Below, piece by piece: positions 11,046 to 22,114 of a stretch of DNA of 64,000 nt. A program made the translations under genes and the position numbers. The stretch covers positions 806,001 to 870,000 of the forward strand of contig JAEVLN010000008.1 in the NCBI GenBank assembly GCA_018350325.1, given 5' to 3'. Position 1 is the stretch's first letter; each line of letters starts with the position of its first letter. The DNA is from Globodera rostochiensis. Taxonomy: Eukaryota; Nematoda; Chromadorea; Rhabditida; Heteroderidae. The notes below the pieces were generated by a model. It worked only from the letters and a program-made list of their open reading frames with translations, searched no databases and was not told the DNA's origin.

Positions 11046-11228
11046 AAGTCGACAGAATTGCCGTTGGAGGATAAATATAGAATAAGAATGAAGAATGTGA
11101 ATTGAATGGGGAAATCGCACCAAAGAAGAGGGCGGAGAAATGACAAATATAGAAACGGAATCGATAATTGGAAATCGTTGCAATATATTTGCATTTGAAT
11201 GTGAGGGCGATCGGGCACATCACTACAT
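11046..11228. repeat. ~185-bp flank repeat, copy 2
   Basis: Direct repeat of 8698-8886 with only a few differences (for example GACAAATATAG for GAAAAATATAG). It abuts the first unit of the 129-bp satellite, as copy 1 abuts the diverged satellite block. Confidence 0.9.
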
Positions 11229-14200
11229 TTAAAGGTAAGCGTCTAGAATTATTTGTTCACATAAAAATCTTGTATTCTCATTTCCGTAAATTAGAGGAAC
11301 AATGCCTAGTATTGGCATATTTATATACTAGAAAGTATTTGTTGAAAGCATCGGAATTTAAAGGTAAGCGTCTAGAATTATTTGTTCACATAAAAATCTT
11401 GTATTCTCATTTCCGTAAATTAGAGGAACAATGCCTAATATTGTCATAGTTATATACTAGAAAGTATTTGTTGAAAGCATCGGAATTTAACGGTAAGCGC
11501 CTAGAATTATTTGTTCACATAAAAATCTTGTATTCTCATTTCCGTAAATTAGAGGAACAATGCCAAATATTGGCATATTTATATACTAGAAAGTATTTGT
11601 TGAAAGCATCGGAATTTAACGGTAAGCGCCTAGAATTATTTGATCAAATAAAAATCTTGAATTCTCATTTCCGTAAATTAGAGGAACAATGCCTAATATT
11701 GGCATAGTTATATACTAGAAAGTATTTGTTGAAAGCATCGGAATTTAAAGGTAAGCGTCTAGAATTATTTGTTCACATAAAAATCTTGTATTCTCATTTC
11801 CGTAAATTAGAGGAACAATGCTTAATATTGGCATAGTTATATACTAGAAAGTATTTGTTGAAAGCATCGGAATTTAAAGGTAAGCGTCTAGAATTATTTG
11901 TTCACATAAAAATCTTGTATTCTCATTTCCGTAAATTAGAGGAACAATGCTTAATATTGGCATAGTTATATACTAGAAAGTATTTGTTGAAAGCATCGGA
12001 ATTTAAAGGTAAGCGTCTAGAATTATTTGTTCACATAAAAATCTTGTATTCTCATTTTCGTAAATTAGAGGAACAATGCCAAATATTGGCATAGTTAAAT
12101 ACTAGAAAATATTTGTTGAAAGCATCGGAATTTAAAGGTAAGCGTCTAGAATTATTTGTTCACATAAAAATCTTGTATTCTCATTTCCGTAAATTAGAGG
12201 AACAATGCCTAATATTGGCATAGTTATATACTAGAAAGTATTTGTTGAAAGCATCGGAATTTAAAGGTAAGCGTCTAGAATTATTTGTTCACATAAAAAT
12301 CTTGTATTCTCATTGCCGTAAATTAGAGGAACAATGCCTAATATTGGCATATTTATATACTAGAAAGTATTTGTTGAAAGCATCGGAATTTAACGGTAAG
12401 CGCCTAGAATTATTTGTTCACATAAAAATCTTGTATTCTCATTTCCGTAAATTAGAGGAACAATGCCAAATATTGGCATATTTATATACTAGAAAGTATT
12501 TGTTGAAAGCATCGGAATTTAACGGTAAGCGCCTAGAATTATTTGATCAAATAAAAATCTTGTATTCTCATTTCCGTAAATTAGAGGAACAATGCCTAAT
12601 ATTGGCATAGTTATATACTAGAAAGTATTTGTTGAAAGCATCGGAATTTAAAGGTAAGCGTCTAGAATTATTTGTTCACATAAAAATCTTGTATTCTCAT
12701 TTCCGTAAATTAGAGGAACAATGCCTAATATTGGCATAGTTATATACTAGAAAGTATTTGTTGAAAGCATCGGAATTTAAAGGTAAGCGTCTAGAATTAT
12801 TTGTTCACATAAAAATCTTGTATTCTCATTTCCGTAAATTAGAGGAACAATGCCTAATATTGGCATATTTATATACTAGAAAGTATTTGTTGAAAGCATC
12901 GGAATTTAACGGTAAGCGTCTAGAATTATTTGTACACATAAAAATCTTGTATTCTCATTTCCGTAAATTAGAGGAACAATGCCTAATATTGGCATATTTA
13001 TATACTAGAAAGTATTTGTTGAAAGCATCGGAATTTAACGGTAAGCGCCTAGAATTATTTGATCAAATAAAAATCTTGTATTCTCATTTCCGTAAATTAG
13101 AGGAACAATGCCTAATATTGGCATAGTTATATACTAGAAAGTATTTGTTGAAAGCATCGGAATTTAAAGGTAAGCGTCTAGAATTATTTGTTCACATAAA
13201 AATCTTGTATTCTCATTTCCGTAAATTAGAGGAACAATGCTTAATATTGGCATAGTTATATACTAGAAAGTATTTGTTGAAAGCATCGGAATTTAAAGGT
13301 AAGCGTCTAGAATTATTTGTTCACATAAAAATCTTGTATTCTCATTTCCGTAAATTAGAGGAACAATGCCTAATATTGGCATATTTATATACTAGAAAGT
13401 ATTTGTTGAAAGCGTCGGAATTTAAAGGTAAGCGTCTAGAATTATTTGTTCACATAAAAATCTTGTATTCTCATTTCCGTAAATTAGAGGAACAATGCCT
13501 AATAATGGCATAGTTATATACTAGAAAGTATTTGTTGAAAGCATCGGAATTTAAAGGTAAGCGTCTAGAATTAGTTGTTCACATAAAAATCTTGTATTCT
13601 CATTTCCGTAAATTAGAGGAACAATGCCTAGTATTGGCATATTTATATACTAGAAAGTATTTGTTGAAAGCATAGGAATTTAAAAATAAACGCCTAGAAT
13701 TATTTGTTCACATAAAAATCTTGTATTCTCATTTCCGTAAATTAGAGGAACAATGCCTAATATTGGCATAGTTATATACTAGAAAGTATTTGTTGAAAGC
13801 ATCGGAATTTAAAGGTAAGCGTCTAGAATTATTTGTTCACATAAAAATCTTGTATTCTCATTTCCGTAAATTAGAAGAACAATGCCTAATATTGGCATAG
13901 TTATATACTAGAAAGTATTTGTTGAAAGCATCGGAATTTAAAGGTAAGCGTCTAGAATTATTTGTTCACATAAAAATCTTGTATTCTCATTTCCGTAAAT
14001 TAGAGGAACAATGCTTAATATTGGCATAGTTATATACTAGAAAGTATTTGTTGAAAGCATCGGAATTTAAAGGTAAGCGTCTAGAATTATTTGTTCACAT
14101 AAAAATCTTGTATTCTCATTTCCGTAAATTACAGGAACAATGCTTAATATTGGCATAGTTAAATACTAGAAAGTATTTGTTGAAAGCATCGGAATTTAAA

Positions 14201-14662
14201 GGTAAGCGTCTAGAATTATTTGTTCACATAAAAAATCTTGTATTCTCATTGCCGTAAATTAGCGGAACAATGCCTAATATTGGCATATTTATATACTAGA
14301 AAGTATTTGTTGAAAGCATCGGAATTTAAAGGTAAGCGTCTAGAATTATTTGTTTACATAAAAATCTTGTATTCTCATTTCCGTAAATTAGAGGAACAAT
14401 GCCTAATATTGGCATAGTTATATACTAGAAAATATTTGTTGAAAGCATCGGAATTTAAAGGTAAGCGTCTAGAATTATTTGTTCACATAAAAATCTTGTA
14501 TTCTCATTTCCGTAAATTAGAGGAACAATGCCTAATATTGGCATAGTTATATACTAGAAAGTATTTGTTGAAAGCATCGGAATTTAAAGGTAAGCGTCTA
14601 GAATTTATTTGTTCACATAAAAATCTTGTATTCTCATTTCCGTAAATTAGAGGAACAATGCC
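11228..14662. repeat. 129-bp satellite array, ~26-27 copies
   Basis: Units start at AAAGGTAAGCGTCTAGAATT and repeat every 129 bp with high identity. The period equals 43 codons and one frame is open except for variants of a single position: GGCATATTTATA is open while GGCATAGTTATA makes a stop. Several adjacent units are therefore joined into frames of 79-122 codons reading LEEQCLILAYLYTRKYLLK. Variant units (AACGGTAAGCGCC, GATCAAATA) recur in the same order at 11.5-11.7, 12.4-12.6 and 12.9-13.1 kb, which shows higher-order duplication. The array ends inside ACAATGCCTA at 14660, where unrelated coding-like sequence begins. Confidence 0.97.
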
Positions 14663-14886
14663 TACCGTTGTTCCACCGCCTGTGGTGCCAAAACTGTCGT
14701 CGTCAATTGGCACTGGAGATACTAAATTTGGCCAAAACCGGGTCGTTACCGGCGGGCACCCAGAGAAAGCGCGGATGCCGCGCGGGAAGCATAAGAACAT
14801 TAGCATTCCACCACCAGCCCAAGGGCACATCGGCGTTGCAGGAGGACGCCGCATGCTGAGTCCGTCGTCTGTGGCGGAGGACCCGG
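14663..14886 (+). CDS. Coding-like exon abutting the satellite (orphan)
   Basis: Immediately after the last satellite unit the plus strand encodes a Pro/Gly/Lys-rich stretch (VVPPPVVPKLSSS, then MPRGKHKNISIPPPAQG, then RMLSPSSVAEDP) followed by a good donor, GTAAGA, at 14887. The first ATG of this frame, at 14658, belongs to the satellite sequence (ACAATGCCTA). No acceptor precedes it, so the 5' part may have been displaced by satellite expansion. Downstream, 14935-15010 carries another coding-like frame (LDGLDPGTRYARLSS) whose phase does not match. The minus strand is also open here; neither strand matches a known family. Confidence 0.35.
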
Positions 14887-15010
14887 TAAGAGCAGTGCGG
14901 GTCGAATTGAGGTAGTCGTCATAAATAGTAGATATGCACGAGATCCAAATTTTCCGGTACTTGATGGACTTGACCCCGGGACTCGATACGCGAGACTCTC
15001 GTCCATCACT

Positions 15011-15642
15011 GGTAATGAGAAAATTTTCTAGCAACATTAAACCAGAACTTAAAGTAAATTCTCAATACTTAGAATTTTACGGTTTCAAACCCTACATTTT
15101 TTTGAATAGGCTTTACCTCTATTACTGTACTTTTTCCGTACCGAGAGCCTCCAAGACGCCTCTTTGTACTCAAAATTTGGGAGTATATTGTTTATTCATT
15201 CATACTGTAAGCGGTTCTTTTGTGTTGGCCAAGAATCGCTGCTGATGTCCTGAGCACTTTCTTTACAAATTTTTGAACAAAAATGCCAAAATATGCTCGA
15301 AATATGCAAAATATGCTAAAATATGCAAAATATGCAAAAAATATGCACGAACCCCCAAAATATGAAAAATATGTTTTTTTAAACTTGACCAAAAAAGCTC
15401 AAACCAACGCGAAAAGGCTATTTTTAAGCCGTATTCTTCAAAGCATATGAGAAAACAAAATATGCAAAATGCATATAATCCGTTCCCTACTAATGAACCC
15501 CGAAGTCTCTAACTTTAATAACGAATTGTGTCACGATATTCAATTCATATAAAAGAATAACGCACCCTATCTAAAAATTGTCTAGTTTTTCCTTAAGATT
15601 AAGAAAATGCATTCAGCGTTGACCGAAGTAGGACGGAGTTTA
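15011..15642. other. AT-rich spacer with TATGCAAAA repeats
   Basis: No gene. 15280-15480 is rich in AATATGCAAAATATGC words, similar to the interior of the hAT-like element at 18910-19529 read on the other strand, so it may be a decayed copy of that family. Confidence 0.45.
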
Positions 15643-16421
15643 CCGTATATACTGTTGTAATTCCCCATGGGGGATTATTTTTCAACCTACTCAGAGAGTG
15701 GGGGATTATTAGAGCTTGGGGGATTATTGGAGGTTGGGGGATTATTTTTCAATCTGTTTGGCGATATGTTCATCTATCACGAAATTTTTGTTCATTTCAT
15801 TAGCTGGCGAAAATTTTTTGAGAAAAAAACCTAGGTGGGACCCTTTTGTTTTGCAAAATTTGTAGTTTTTGGACCAATTTTCTTAACAAATTGCCATAAA
15901 AAAACAAAAATTTGACGCCTAAAATTGATTTTGGAGAAAATTTTCTTCTGCAAAATTCTTTAAGAAAAATGCAATAAACTCTAAAAAGACACCCCTAAAG
16001 ATTGACTTTTTCAAAAAACGAACCCCTAAAGATTGACTTTTTTCAAAAAAAAATCCGTAAGAAAAATGCAATAAACTCCAAAATTGCATCCCTAAAGATT
16101 GACTTTTTCAAATTTTCAAAAAATGCATCTCTAAAAATCGACTTTTAGCACCTCCTCAGAAAAAAAAAATCCTGCGTACATCCTTGGAACACACACATAG
16201 TTTATCCATTTTTCCCGTTACATCACGTCAAATTTGGAAAAAGGTGAAAAAATGGATTCGGATTGTTAATTGAGGTGGGGGATTATTAGAGGCTGGGGGA
16301 TTATTAGAGGTTGGGGGATTATTAGAGGTTGGGGGATTATTTTTCAACCTACTCAGAGAGTGGGGGATTATTAGAGGTTGGGGGATTATTAGAGGTTGGG
16401 GGATTACAACAGTATATACGG
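15643..16421. mobile_element. MITE, CCGTATATACTGTT family, long copy
   Basis: Terminal inverted repeats CCGTATATACTGTTGTAATT at the left and the matching GATTACAACAGTATATACGG at the right, flanked by TA on both sides. Subterminal arrays of GGGGGATTATTAGAGG/TTGGGGGATTATT lie inside each end. The centre is AT-rich with short tandem phrases (CCTAAAGATTGACTTTTTCA). There is no coding capacity. A 102-bp copy of the same family lies at 32941-33042. TA target duplications suggest a Tc1/mariner-type mobiliser, by analogy only. Confidence 0.85.
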
Positions 16422-17600
16422 TAATTGCAAATTAAAAAAATTATCTCCCGATTCTTTAAGAAATCAAATTAAATAGGTGGGGGCCGACATTAAGTCGGAT
16501 AGAAACAACTAGAGTCCGGACCAAAACCCAAAACCAAAACATTTTTGGGTTGTTTTGTACAAAATTTTTTACCAATATTATTGACCAAATTTTGTTTGGT
16601 CCAAGCGCATTTTTGTACAAAACTTTTGGGGGTCTTCCAGTTGAATTTACACCCCTAAAGATGACATCATTGAGTGACAATTTCAATCTTTTTTAAAAAT
16701 AATTTACTAATTGTTGATGTCTTAGTGTTTTCTTTTCGTTAACTCTTATGTCATGTGTTGGGTTCGAATTCTAATTTAAAATTCACGCAAAAAAATGGGA
16801 ATTTTTGAAAAAAAACATCACATTTTTATGAATTTTTGCTTCAATTTCTTAACAAAGATTGCGTTTTTTTAAAAATTCCCCCGGCAGCGCCTGTCGGCAC
16901 CGCCGGACCTTTCACATTCCTAAAAAGTAGATAACGGAATTTTGAAATGACCGGATTAGGGAAAAAATTTATATTGTTTTTCTTGCCCATTGAAGACAAA
17001 ATGCTGAAGTTTTGAGAACCACGACCCCGACAATTTGTTGTCACCTATCGCCGACCAGGCACGTATTTAGCTTGGGGAGGGGGGTACCGAAAAAAAGTCG
17101 ATTCTTAGGGGGGTATTTTTACTCCATTTTTGATAAATATTAATATTATTAAGAAAAATGTTTGAACCGGTTTTTGAACCACTTAAACATGGCCGAAAAG
17201 GAAAAATTGCCGGACATCTTTCATTCCTAAAAAGAAAAAAGCTTCAAAAATTACCGTTTTGAAAATTTGCTAAGTTTTTGGGGTTTGTCATGTATAGGGT
17301 GGGGGGACAGTTTGTAGGTGGCGTGATTGACGTGACACTGGTCAGAAAAAGCGTTGAATAAAATTTTATTTTAAAAAATCGTATATTTAGGCTTTTTGTA
17401 ATGTTTTACTAAAAAACTTTTGGGGTTTGTACAAATTTTGGGTTTAGCCAGACCAAAAAAAACCAAAACCAAAATAAACTCAATATTATTGCCCAAATTT
17501 TGTTTGGTCCAATTTACGAATTTGTCGATAAAAGGGAATTTAAAGCGGTTTTTGAACCGGTTTAAATTTTTGAAAATTTAAGAAAAGAACTTTTAAGGGT
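16422..17600. other. Non-coding repeat-derived region
   Basis: No gene. Two diverged copies of a phrase containing CAAATTTTGTTTGGTCCAA with CCAAAACCAAAA occur at ~16500-16610 and ~17420-17515. A GC-rich motif, CGGCAGCGCCTGTCGGCACC, sits at ~16880 and recurs at 22.8 and 23.9 kb. Confidence 0.45.
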
Positions 17601-17611
17601 GCGATGAGTTG

Positions 17612-17944
17612 GTCACTGTTCGTTTTGTCACTGTTTGCTTCGTCACTGATCACTTCGACACTGAGTTCTAAAAGTCGACAAAATGGTACTTTATAGGGTT
17701 CTCGTGACCGTAGAATCCAAAGCTGAGCTCCATTTCGACCCGATTTAGAACCCCAAACCCGAATTCAAACAATTTTTCAAAAATTCAAAAATTTTCAAAA
17801 AATTAATTTCATCTTAAATCTTCAAAAAGCATGAATCCGATCTCTAGTCACGAGATCCCTATAAAGTGCCTTTTTGTCGACTTTTAGGACTCAGAGTCGA
17901 AGTGATCAGTGACGAAACAAACAGTGACGAAACGAACAGTGACG
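17612..17944. mobile_element. Foldback/MITE with (TT)CGTCACTG arms
   Basis: The left arm (GGTCACTGTTCGTTTTGTCA, then ACTGATCACTTCGACACTGA, then AAAGTCGACAAAA) is matched in inverse orientation by the right arm (TTTTTGTCGACTTTTAGGAC, then GTCGAAGTGATCAGTGACGA, then CGAACAGTGAC). The arms are ~100 bp each with a ~135-bp centre. No target duplication was identified and there is no coding capacity. Confidence 0.8.
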
Positions 17945-17999
17945 AACTTTAGGGAACCCTTTTAAGTAAACCAAATCCCGATAAGGGAAAATTTAGACT

Positions 18000-18185
18000 A
18001 AAGTGGAAAATAGCAGCCAAATTACCGCATACTTGACAACGGCGGCCAGTAGGTGGGGCGAGACTTCGGGCTCCGGAAGAAGTCCGCGCGTGGCCCGCTC
18101 CGCTGGTCCCCGCGCGCTCGGCCCCAGTGGCGGAGCACCACGATTCGGCGCGCAGATTGGGCGCCGACAAGTTTTTCGTTATAAC
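18000..18185. other. GC-rich island, unassigned
   Basis: A locally GC-rich segment inside AT-rich repeat DNA is open in several frames on both strands, as expected for stop-poor GC-rich sequence. No family is recognised and no splice sites support a gene. It could be the core of a further element. Confidence 0.3.
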
Positions 18186-18506
18186 TTTTTTCAAAGTCAA
18201 CCAAACCAAAAATTCTTGGTATCATACGAAAGCTCTTAGTATGCTGAACCTTTGATCAAACTTAAGCTAACAGATTTGTCTTTTCAAAAAAAGTTATAAC
18301 TTAAAACGTGTATGGCGGGCCGTTACACGACCTTTCATTTTATTTTATCCGGCTTTTGTTACTCAAAAGTTGCTTTTTCCTTAATTTGCTCGTTTTTCCT
18401 TATTTTTCAAGTTTTTAAACCGGCTCAAAAACCGCTTTGAATTCTCAATTTTTATTTTCTATCGACAAATTCGTAAATTTTTAAAGCCTATATGAGTGAT
18501 TTTTTC

Positions 18507-19915
18507 GCTGCCGTGCATTTCGCCTATGTACCACTTCGCCTACGTACCATTTCGCCTATGTACCATTTCGCCTACAAAGCTAAAAAGTACCACTTCGCCT
18601 ACAAAGCCAAAAAATACCACTTCGCCTACGTACCATTTTGCCTACACAGCCAAAAAATACCATTTCGCCTATAAATTTTAAAATTCGATTTTTTAACATT
18701 TCCTTTGACAAATTGAAGGCGTATTTGCTAGATTAAGTCAGATCGAGGGCAAAAGCATTGAATAAATTCATTCTAGCACACGTATAACTCCTAGTTGATT
18801 TATAGATAAACGAAAATGAATCTCGAAAGTTGAGGCCAGTAGAAGAAGAAGAAGCAGTACATTGCGGTAAAGCAAAGTACAGTTCGAGAAGAAACAAATC
18901 AGTAATTACTAGGGTTGGGATTTATATGCACATGCATATTTTTTTCCTGAACTGGTAACAGTCTGAAACGCACGAAAAACGTGTTTTTGGCTTGGTTTGA
19001 AGCTTCTAGAACGCATTTCCATGTGCATATTTTGCATATTTTTGCATATTTCGCGATTTATGTGCATATTTGCATATTTGTGCATATTTCGCTATTTATG
19101 TGCATATTTTTTTAATTTTATGTGCATATTTTGGCATTTTGCAAAAAATTAGTGATCTTGGCAAGAAAAATTTGATTTATTTCATTTTCTTAAGAAATTT
19201 TTTGAAAAAAGCGCAAAATCATCACAAAAGTTCAAAAAAGTCGTCAAAAATACCAAAATAGTCAAAAAAGTTCAAAAAAGTCGCCAAAAATGCCAAAATA
19301 GTCACAAAAGTTCAAAAAAGTCGCCAAAACACTTGAAAATTTGGAAATGTATCTCATCAGCAACTTTAACCATTGATAAATGAATTTGAAGAACTTTGGG
19401 GAAATTTTATATTGAATTTGGAAAAATTTATGTGCATATTTTTTCATTTTTGGTGCATATTTTGCAATTTTTGGTGCATATTTTATGCGCATATTTCAAG
19501 ATTTTATGTGCATATAAATCCCAACCCTAGTAATTACTTCATTGAGATTTGCCGAACTGTTTGTGAAGATGGGCACAGAATTGCAGAGTTAATAAAATTT
19601 GAAGCTTTTATGCTTTCGCGCATTACCAAAATGCTTTCGTTTGTTAAGAAAATTTAAAAAAATAAATTGAATTTTTAAAATTTGTAGGCGAAATGGTACT
19701 TTTTGGCTGTGTAGGCAAAATGGTCGGTAGGCGAAATGGTATATAGGCAAAGTGGTATTTTTTTTGTAGGCGAAATGGTACTTTTTAGCTTTGTAGGCGA
19801 AATGGTACATAGGCGAAATGGTACGTAGGCGAAGTGGTATTTTTTGGCTTTGTAGGCGAAGTGGTACATTTTGACTGTGTAGGCAAAGTGGTACATAGGC
19901 GAAATGCAGCCGCGC
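18507..19915. mobile_element. Inverted-repeat element with TTCGCCTA(C/T)GTACCA arms
   Basis: The left arm (18507-18690) has many copies of TTCGCCTA-GTACCA and CCTACAAAGCCAAAAAATAC. The right arm (19680-19915) is the inverse (AGGCGAAATGGTAC). The tips match as GCATTTCGCCTATGTACCAC against GTGGTACATAGGCGAAATGC. The ~1.4-kb span includes a 620-bp hAT-like insertion at 18910-19529, leaving ~0.8 kb of original element. It is non-autonomous. Confidence 0.8.
18910..19529. mobile_element. Non-autonomous hAT-like element nested in the TTCGCCTA element
   Basis: Termini TAGGGTTGGGATTTATATGC and GCATATAAATCCCAACCCTA are perfect inverted repeats. The element is flanked by an exact 8-bp duplication GTAATTAC (18902-18909 and 19530-19537). 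Eight-bp duplications and T/CAGGG-type ends are typical of hAT elements. The 620-bp interior consists of TGCATATTT subterminal repeats and AT-rich sequence with no transposase. It inserted after the TTCGCCTA element. Confidence 0.9.
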
Positions 19916-20143
19916 CGATTTTTTCCATTTTTTAATCAGTGGACAACTGAGTCCCCTCTGAAAAAGACGCTTCAGTCCCGGGCTCATAACTCGCTTCAAA
20001 GTGGTTTCCATCAAAAAATTTTTACAGATTCGTGCGTTAGGCTTAGAGTGGAGTCGATCGATATATAATTTATGGGTTTGAGGTACAAGTATTCGTCAAT
20101 TTTACCACCAAAAAATAATGCTTCTTAGGGCTTTCTACGGTGA

Positions 20144-20615
20144 CCGGAAAATGCGTCAGTGGAAAATGCGTCAGTGATTATTTAAAGTCGAGAAAAAAGT
20201 GTTTTTATCGGATTTGGGGGCTTAGACTACAATTCTAAGATCCATTTTGAATTCGATTATTACTTTCGTTGTAAAGTGTCTCGAATCCCACCCAAACCAA
20301 AACTTCCCGACTCCGGGCCTCTTAGACTAAGCCTAAGCTATGCTTAGGCTTAGGCCTAAGCCTAACAAACCCAAAGCCAGGTTGTCTTAGGCCTAAGCTA
20401 GGCCTAGCTTCAGTACTGGACAGAATCGGCAATCGATGGGCTTCGGACGGGTAGCCGCCCAACTTGATTTTGGAAAAATTTGAATTTTCGACCATATGTT
20501 CGAATTGTCCGGGGTTCGGAATTGGTTGTAACAAAGGTCAGAAATCGGATTTTCGACCCCAACCTCCAGAAACATTCTTTGCATGACATTTAATTATCAC
20601 TGACGCATTTTCCGG
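20144..20615. mobile_element. Inverted-repeat element with CGGAAAATGCGTCAGTG ends
   Basis: The left tip CCGGAAAATGCGTCAGTGGA is matched by CACTGACGCATTTTCCGGG at the right, about 470 bp apart. The interior includes the palindromic phrase GCTTAGGCCTAAGC/CCTAAGCCTAAC at 20325-20410, which also occurs at 23440-23510. No coding capacity; no target duplication resolved. Confidence 0.7.
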
Positions 20616-20643
20616 GAGCTCTTTCTACCAATTTATTATTTTC

Positions 20644-21836
20644 GGTAATCCTGTCTTTTAGAGGTCCCGAATTTTTTTTTTTTTTTAAATCCGTTTTAAG
20701 CAATTCTGAGAAGTACTCGGGGGTTATCGAGGTCGCTGATCACAAATATGACATCAGATTTATCATATGACATCATCTAATACATGATTTCAACATCTAA
20801 GATTTTTTGATTTTTTTAACTTGTTTCCAGCTAACATTCTATCACCTTCTAACAAAATTAACATGGATATCTTTGCATTTTGCGAACAATTCTCAACCAC
20901 TGATCATACAATTGCTTATATGCGAAATCGCGGACTTTTGCGCCAAATTGCCCCAATTTGCGGTCGAAATGGGTGTCCAAGGCGCATGACGCAAGTCAAG
21001 GATGCTTCTTCTATTAATGATGGATACAAATGGCGCTGTCCAAGTCACAAAAGCAAAAAGATTTCAATTCGGTCGGGATCCTTTTTCGAAAATGCAAAAT
21101 TTCAACTGCGCAAAGGACTGATGTTGGGATACTGTTGGGCACTAAGTTTATTTAAAAAGTGTGGTTGGGGCCAAATACATTTAAGGTCTCCCCATCCACA
21201 CCCAAGTACAAATTGTTCGATTAACTGAAAAACATGTCATCGACTGGAACAGCTTCTTTAGAGATGTTTGTAGTCGATGGCTGATTCAACAGCCCATCCG
21301 GTAGCATTTTCTGCGACAACACCAACTGTAATTAGCAGATTTTTAGTTTGGGGGGAGTTGGTAGTGTGAATCATCGGCAAAACTTTGTCTGTCCTGTGAC
21401 CGGAACCCACACCAACCATGTCGAAAATTTCTGGAAAAATCTGAAAATGAAGAACAAAGCCATGTCGGGTACCCTTCGCGACATGCTGCCCGGGTACATG
21501 GACGAATACATGTGGCGTCAATTCAACGGGAAAAAGACGCTTGCTGCTTTTGACAATATTTTTGATCAGATCTCCCAATTTTACGTTGTTAATGTCTAGA
21601 GAATTTACTCTATTTTTCATGCACTTTTGTCGCGTTTTCTCTTCGTTTTCATGTTGAAAACAAGTTAAAAAATCAAAAAATCTTAGATGTTGAAATCATG
21701 TATTAGACGATGTCATATGATAAATCTGATGTCATATTCGTGATCAGCGACCTCGATAACCCCCGAGTACTTCTCAGAATTGCTTAAAACGGATTTTTTT
21801 AAAAAAAATTCTGGACCTCTAAAAGACAGGATTACC
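20644..21836 (+). mobile_element. Merlin-type (IS1016/ISXO2-like) DNA transposon, deleted copy
   Basis: Long terminal inverted repeats start GGTAATCCTGTCTTTTAGAG and end with the complement ...AAAAGACAGGATTACC; similarity extends ~170 bp inward (GAGAAGTACTCGGGGGTTAT, CATATGACATCATCTAATAC). The flanks TTATTTTC and TTATTTTT are a near-perfect 8-bp target duplication, as expected for Merlin. The interior carries transposase fragments (see the pseudogene). The size, 1193 bp, is too short for an intact element. Confidence 0.85.
20863..21598 (+). pseudogene. Merlin transposase remnant (catalytic core deleted)
   Basis: Plus-strand fragments match the family in order. From ~20863 there is an N-terminal helix and zinc-ribbon-like part (CGRNGCPRRMTQVK, YKWRCP, KSKKISIRSGSFFENAKF), ending with a frame break near 21200. 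VIDWNSFFRDVC follows at ~21235. From ~21350 comes the C-terminal part (VNHRQNFVCPVTGTHTNHVE, then MDEYMWRQFNG). The segment expected between VIDW and VNHR, which carries the first catalytic acidic residues, is missing, and stops intervene. The copy cannot encode an active enzyme. The minus-strand frame 21620-21258 is a shadow. Confidence 0.8.
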
Positions 21837-22114
21837 TTATTTTTTCAGAAAAGAATTGGCACACACTTCGATGCACGTGACTTTCGTTAGACGCATCGTA
21901 TCCTTCTCAGTGTATATTCAAAAAAGTAGTCATTTTTACACAGAAAAAAAAATCAAATAAATATTTGTGGAGAAAATGTTCGCTTCATAATCAGATCAGT
22001 TTTTATTCGTCTCCGCTTTTGGATTGCGAATTCTTCGGCTGTTCATCCGAGGGTTTGATGATGTAAAGATGATTTGTCCGGTTTCCTAAAGTGCAAAAAA
22101 TAGACGGCGGCGAT

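Noticed and set aside
11168..13513. Six plus-strand ORFs of 79-122 codons reading (K)ASEFKGKRLELFVHIK repeats
   Set aside because: They are runs of the 129-bp satellite without a promoter, splice sites or unique sequence; reported as a repeat property only.
18000..18240. GC-rich segment considered as rRNA or a coding exon
   Set aside because: No recognisable rRNA motif, multiple frames open on both strands and no splice support.
21258..21620. Minus-strand ORF of 120 codons inside the Merlin element
   Set aside because: It is the complement of the transposase C-terminal fragment, which matches the family on the plus strand.
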